Positions 6,989 to 8,393 of a stretch of 8,393 nucleotides of DNA are shown piece by piece. The notes under the pieces were generated by a model, which ran no database searches, was not told where the DNA came from, and saw only the letters and a list, made by a program, of their open reading frames with translations. Positions within the stretch are counted from its first letter, which is position 1, and each line of letters opens with the position of its first letter. The translations under genes and the position numbers were made by a program. The stretch comes from an uncultured Opitutia bacterium (GTDB lineage: Bacteria > Verrucomicrobiota > Verrucomicrobiia > Opitutales > UBA953), in assembly GCA_937875975.1 (NCBI GenBank), contig CALEEU010000127.1:1-8393 (forward strand), given 5' to 3'.

Positions 6989-7222
6989 CTAGCGGGTGGT
7001 AAACTCGCGGTCGGAGGCTTGGCACCAGAGACGATAGATGTTGATCACGTTCTTACGGATGCCCGCGACCGGTATCTTCAAAAAACCTTGGCGCTTGGCC
7101 GCTTCGAAGAGAATCCGTTCTTTCTGGGTCAGCCGATGCCCGACACCGCGATTGCCGATTTTGCCCCGGGTCGACTCGCCGCGACTGAGTCGCTCGATGT
7201 CATTTTTGTCGGGCTTGGGCAT
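6989..7222 (-). CDS. Small basic protein of unknown function
   Basis: A 77-residue, Lys/Arg-rich protein with no signal peptide or membrane segment. The central part, RGKIGNRGVGHRLTQKERILFEAAKRQGFL (residues 19-48), looks like a basic loop followed by an amphipathic helix, and the C-terminus reads VINIYRLWCQASDREF, with one Trp and one Cys. It does not look random in composition, and the codon pattern suits the strand better than the opposite-frame reading. I do not recognise the family; a DNA- or RNA-binding role would be a guess from charge. No Shine-Dalgarno precedes the ATG. It is convergent with the DUF4174 gene and its stop is 6 bases from the TAATGGGGTC palindrome. Confidence 0.55.
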   Translation of the reverse strand: MPKPDKNDIERLSRGESTRGKIGNRGVGHRLTQKERILFEAAKRQGFLKIPVAGIRKNVINIYRLWCQASDREFTTR

Positions 7223-7250
7223 AGCGAGAAGCTAATGCGGAAAGGTAAAA

Positions 7251-7373
7251 GTGCAAATGGGCTGAGAGGGGTAGGCGCGGCGGAGCCGCGAGGGGGCAAG
7301 TTGACAAGGGGGCACGTGGGCAAGGGGTTGTCGTTTCAGGTGGCGGGTGGCGGCCCCGGGTGGCAGGTGGCGG
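7251..7373. repeat. G-rich repeat tract: triloop hairpin, 8-base-phased words, GTCGTTTCAGG module
   Basis: Modules in order are: gtgcaaat (7251-7258); a perfect hairpin cgcggc-gga-gccgcg (7276-7290); four CAAG/CACG words spaced exactly 8 bases apart (7297, 7305, 7313, 7321); gtcgtttcaggtggc at 7330-7344; and a local direct repeat of ggtggc words to 7373. The same modules recur in the same order at 8189-8263, where the GTAGGG-bounded element follows as it does here at 7414. There is no credible coding frame in this stretch. Confidence 0.65.
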
Positions 7374-7384
7374 GATGACGGACG

Positions 7385-7540
7385 CTCAAAGGGAAACCGG
7401 GTGGGTGGGGTGTGGGTAGGGCGGCGATTGCCATCGCCGCCGTTCGAGACCGCAGGTGGGGAGTCGAGGGACCTTAGCTAGGCTCGATGGTGTTGTATGT
7501 CCGTCCGCGAACGGACGTGATGGCAATCATGTCCCTACCC
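7385..7540. repeat. Composite GTAGGG/CCCTAC intergenic repeat, copy 2
   Basis: The pre-box ctcaaagggaaaccgg (7385-7400) is identical to copy 1. The core is bounded by GGGTAGGG (7414-7421) and CCCTACCC (7533-7540). Three stem-loops are visible: 7420-7428 with 7433-7441 (9 bp perfect, loop TGCC); 7502-7507 with 7512-7517 (6 bp, loop CGAA); and 7515-7521 with 7526-7532 (7 bp with one G-T, loop GGCA). The last two overlap and exclude each other. The first occupies the same place as the stem-loop in copy 1 but with different paired bases. It is about 35 bases longer than copy 1 in the core. Confidence 0.75.
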
Positions 7541-7582
7541 GCGCGGCGTAGCCGCGAGGGGACATGTGGGCATGGGGACATG
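7541..7582. repeat. Triloop hairpin plus three CATG words at 8-base spacing
   Basis: The hairpin cgcggc-gta-gccgcg followed by agggg (7542-7561) matches 7276-7295 at 19 of 20 bases. It is followed by CATG at 7563, 7571 and 7579, an exact 8-base period, as in the CAAG series of the previous tract. It abuts the right end of composite copy 2. Confidence 0.65.
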
Positions 7583-7599
7583 CTGCGAAGAAGACGCCT

Positions 7600-7628
7600 G
7601 CATGGTCGTGACGCGGGCCTGACCATGC
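7600..7628. repeat. Inverted repeat gcatggtc-N13-gaccatgc
   Basis: A perfect 8-bp inverted repeat with a 13-base spacer, in the non-coding stretch before the YbjN-like gene. No T-run follows on either side, so it is not an obvious terminator. No role is assigned. Confidence 0.5.
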
Positions 7629-7641
7629 CAAGAGACAGCTA

Positions 7642-7662
7642 GGACAGCACGTGGTGCTATCC
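7642..7662. promoter_or_regulatory. Imperfect 21-base palindrome upstream of the YbjN-like gene
   Basis: GGACAGCAC and GTGCTATCC are complementary at 8 of 9 positions around a GTG centre. It sits 45-65 bases before the start at 7708, a suitable place for an operator or promoter-proximal hairpin. No promoter boxes are clear near it. This is a suggestion from position only; nothing else of note is seen at 7583-7707. Confidence 0.3.
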
Positions 7663-7707
7663 CACCCTCGGGATTGCAGGCAGTGAGCGAGTAGGCATGG
7701 TGAAGGT

Positions 7708-8157
7708 ATGCTGATTCCTTACGAAGAGCTTCGCATCCTTTATGCCCACGCAATCAACACGGTCGCTTGGGAAGAGGCGCAGGTCGTGCCGCGTTCCGGG
7801 CCTTATCGCGGTGGGCTGGTCTTTCGGAAAGGTCGTCGCGAGTTCACCTTGTCCTTCGACGCGGCCGCGGCGCCCGAGATCATGAACCTGCAGGTCGTGC
7901 TGCCGTTCGCGTTGGACGATGAAGATGCGGGGCGTTCCCATAAGTTGGTCTCGCGTTTCAATGCGGAGATCCGCGGCGTGAAGTTCTTCCTCGTCGACGC
8001 TCCGACGCCGCTGCTCGTCTGCTCGATTGAGGCGATCCTGGCGTCTCATCGTCGGATCCCGAACAGTGAAGTCGTCGACGCGGTCCTGCGCAATGCGATG
8101 GGGCGCATGGAGGATGCGGTCGAGCAGGTCGAGCGGGAGCTACGGGTGGGGAGATAG
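7708..8157 (+). CDS. YbjN-like protein of unknown function
   Basis: A 149-residue soluble protein with alternating strand-like and helical segments. The middle, NLQVVLPFALDDEDAGRSHKLVSRFNAEIRGVKFFL (residues 60-95), then LLVCSIEAIL (102-111) and a C-terminal amphipathic helix EVVDAVLRNAMGRMEDAVEQVERELR (121-146), resemble the YbjN / type III secretion chaperone-like fold, in which a helix with asparagine is followed by short strands and two helices. This is a pattern judgement without a search. No signal peptide or membrane segment is seen. The ATG at 7708 has GAAGG only one base before it; a TGA in frame at 7684 limits upstream extension. It stands alone between repeat tracts, so context gives no function. 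Codon use matches the crt genes. Confidence 0.75.
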   Translation: MLIPYEELRILYAHAINTVAWEEAQVVPRSGPYRGGLVFRKGRREFTLSFDAAAAPEIMNLQVVLPFALDDEDAGRSHKLVSRFNAEIRGVKFFLVDAPTPLLVCSIEAILASHRRIPNSEVVDAVLRNAMGRMEDAVEQVERELRVGR

Positions 8158-8159
8158 CA

Positions 8160-8263
8160 GCGGCCGTTGGCCGCGGGGGGCGCTGAATGTGCAAAGGTGC
8201 AAATGCGGCAGGGCCGCGTGCAAAAGTGCAAAGGTGGATGCAGTCGTTTCAGGTGGCAGGTGG
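8160..8263. repeat. Repeat tract: GC hairpins, GTGCAAA octamers, GTCGTTTCAGG module
   Basis: Directly after the YbjN-like stop is a hairpin gcggcc-gtt-ggccgc (8160-8174). Then come gtgcaaag gtgcaaat (8189-8204), a second hairpin gcggc-agg-gccgc (8205-8217), and gtgcaaaa gtgcaaag (8218-8233): four octamers, two on each side of a hairpin. gtcgtttcaggtggc (8243-8257) matches 7330-7344 exactly and continues into ggtgg with one difference. The order of modules repeats the tract at 7251-7373. Confidence 0.65.
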
Positions 8264-8270
8264 CCGGAGA

Positions 8271-8339
8271 GGTAGGGGCGCGACGGCGTCGCGACCGAAA
8301 GGGTCGAGGAGCGGACGCGTGCGCCGACGCGTCCCTACC
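8271..8339. repeat. GTAGGG/CCCTAC intergenic repeat, copy 3
   Basis: A 69-base element starting ggtaggggcgcg and ending cgcgtccctacc, an inverted terminal repeat with one mismatch. Inside are the stem-loops cgcgac-ggc-gtcgcg (8279-8293) and ggacgcgt/acgcgtcc (8313-8320 with 8327-8334, loop 6). It lacks the ctcaaagggaaaccgg pre-box of copies 1 and 2. It lies between two convergent genes and could also help end transcription, though no T-run adjoins it. Confidence 0.7.
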
Positions 8340-8351
8340 GTCGCCGCTTCT

Positions 8352-8393
8352 TTATTTAGCAGCATCCGCGGCCGCCTTTTTCCCCTTCCGCGC
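8352..8393 (-). CDS. C-terminal end of a Lys/Ala-rich protein (partial)
   Basis: Read on the minus strand from the right edge, the last 14 codons give A-R-K-G-K-K-A-A-A-D-A-A-K and a TAA stop at 8352-8354. A basic, Lys/Ala-rich tail of this kind is common at the ends of DNA-binding or ribosomal proteins, but too little is present to name it. It would be convergent with the YbjN-like gene, with repeat copy 3 between them. The frame could be chance, since only 13 residues are visible. Confidence 0.4.
   Translation of the reverse strand, partial: ARKGKKAAADAAK

Noticed and set aside
7019..7378. 119-codon plus-strand frame
   Set aside because: Runs antisense to the 77-residue gene and then through repeat DNA; low-complexity Gly-rich end.
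7535..8049. Minus-strand frames at 7535-7753 and 7657-8049
   Set aside because: They consist of repeat DNA and the antisense of the YbjN-like gene, with no recognisable protein features.
7251..8339. CRISPR array
   Set aside because: The repeated units are short 8-base words and hairpins without constant repeats of 24-40 bases or regular spacers, and no cas genes are present.
1..8393. tRNA, rRNA or riboswitch
   Set aside because: No cloverleaf with a GTTC T-loop, no rRNA signature and no recognisable riboswitch core was seen by eye; a covariance-model scan would be the decisive check.

Overview
The window carries a complete proteorhodopsin photosystem: a light-driven ion pump gene followed by a five-gene operon that makes its retinal chromophore (crtE-crtI-crtB-crtY-blh). 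It is GC-rich bacterial DNA with strongly C-ending codons in the pump gene and few recognisable Shine-Dalgarno sites. Together with repeat-rich, G-rich intergenic DNA full of GTAGGG...CCCTAC elements, this suggests a Verrucomicrobiota (Opitutae-like), probably aquatic, genome or metagenome bin. That assignment is an inference from style and gene content; there is no marker gene in the window.

Layout: 1-277 is intergenic, with one GTAGGG-type repeat (41-154) and an AT-rich leader holding a CCGTCA/TGACGG inverted repeat. The rhodopsin lies at 278-1072 and is closed by a very strong hairpin terminator (1085-1123). crtE begins at 1196, and crtE, crtI, crtB, crtY and blh run to 6507 with gaps or overlaps of 4 to 11 bases, so they are almost certainly co-transcribed and translationally coupled. 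A small DUF4174-type protein, possibly a lipoprotein, follows at 6548-6946.

From 6947 to the end the DNA is mostly non-coding mosaic. It contains a perfect TAATGGGGTC palindrome, a 77-residue basic protein on the minus strand (6989-7222), and two further composite repeat tracts. These tracts are built of triloop GC hairpins, 8-base-phased tandem words and GTAGGG-bounded stem-loops, and they surround a YbjN-like protein gene (7708-8157). The C-terminal tail of a Lys/Ala-rich protein enters from the right edge on the minus strand.

How the genes work together: CrtE makes geranylgeranyl diphosphate, CrtB condenses two molecules to phytoene, CrtI desaturates this to lycopene, CrtY cyclises it to beta-carotene, and Blh cleaves beta-carotene to two retinals, which bind Lys246 of the rhodopsin. 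No carotenoid hydroxylase or ketolase is present. The rhodopsin has Trp171 where antenna-binding rhodopsins have Gly, so the carotenoid is probably only a retinal precursor here. The photosystem itself is a known type. The least explained material is the repeat mosaic, the terminator between pump and chromophore genes, and the small proteins downstream.
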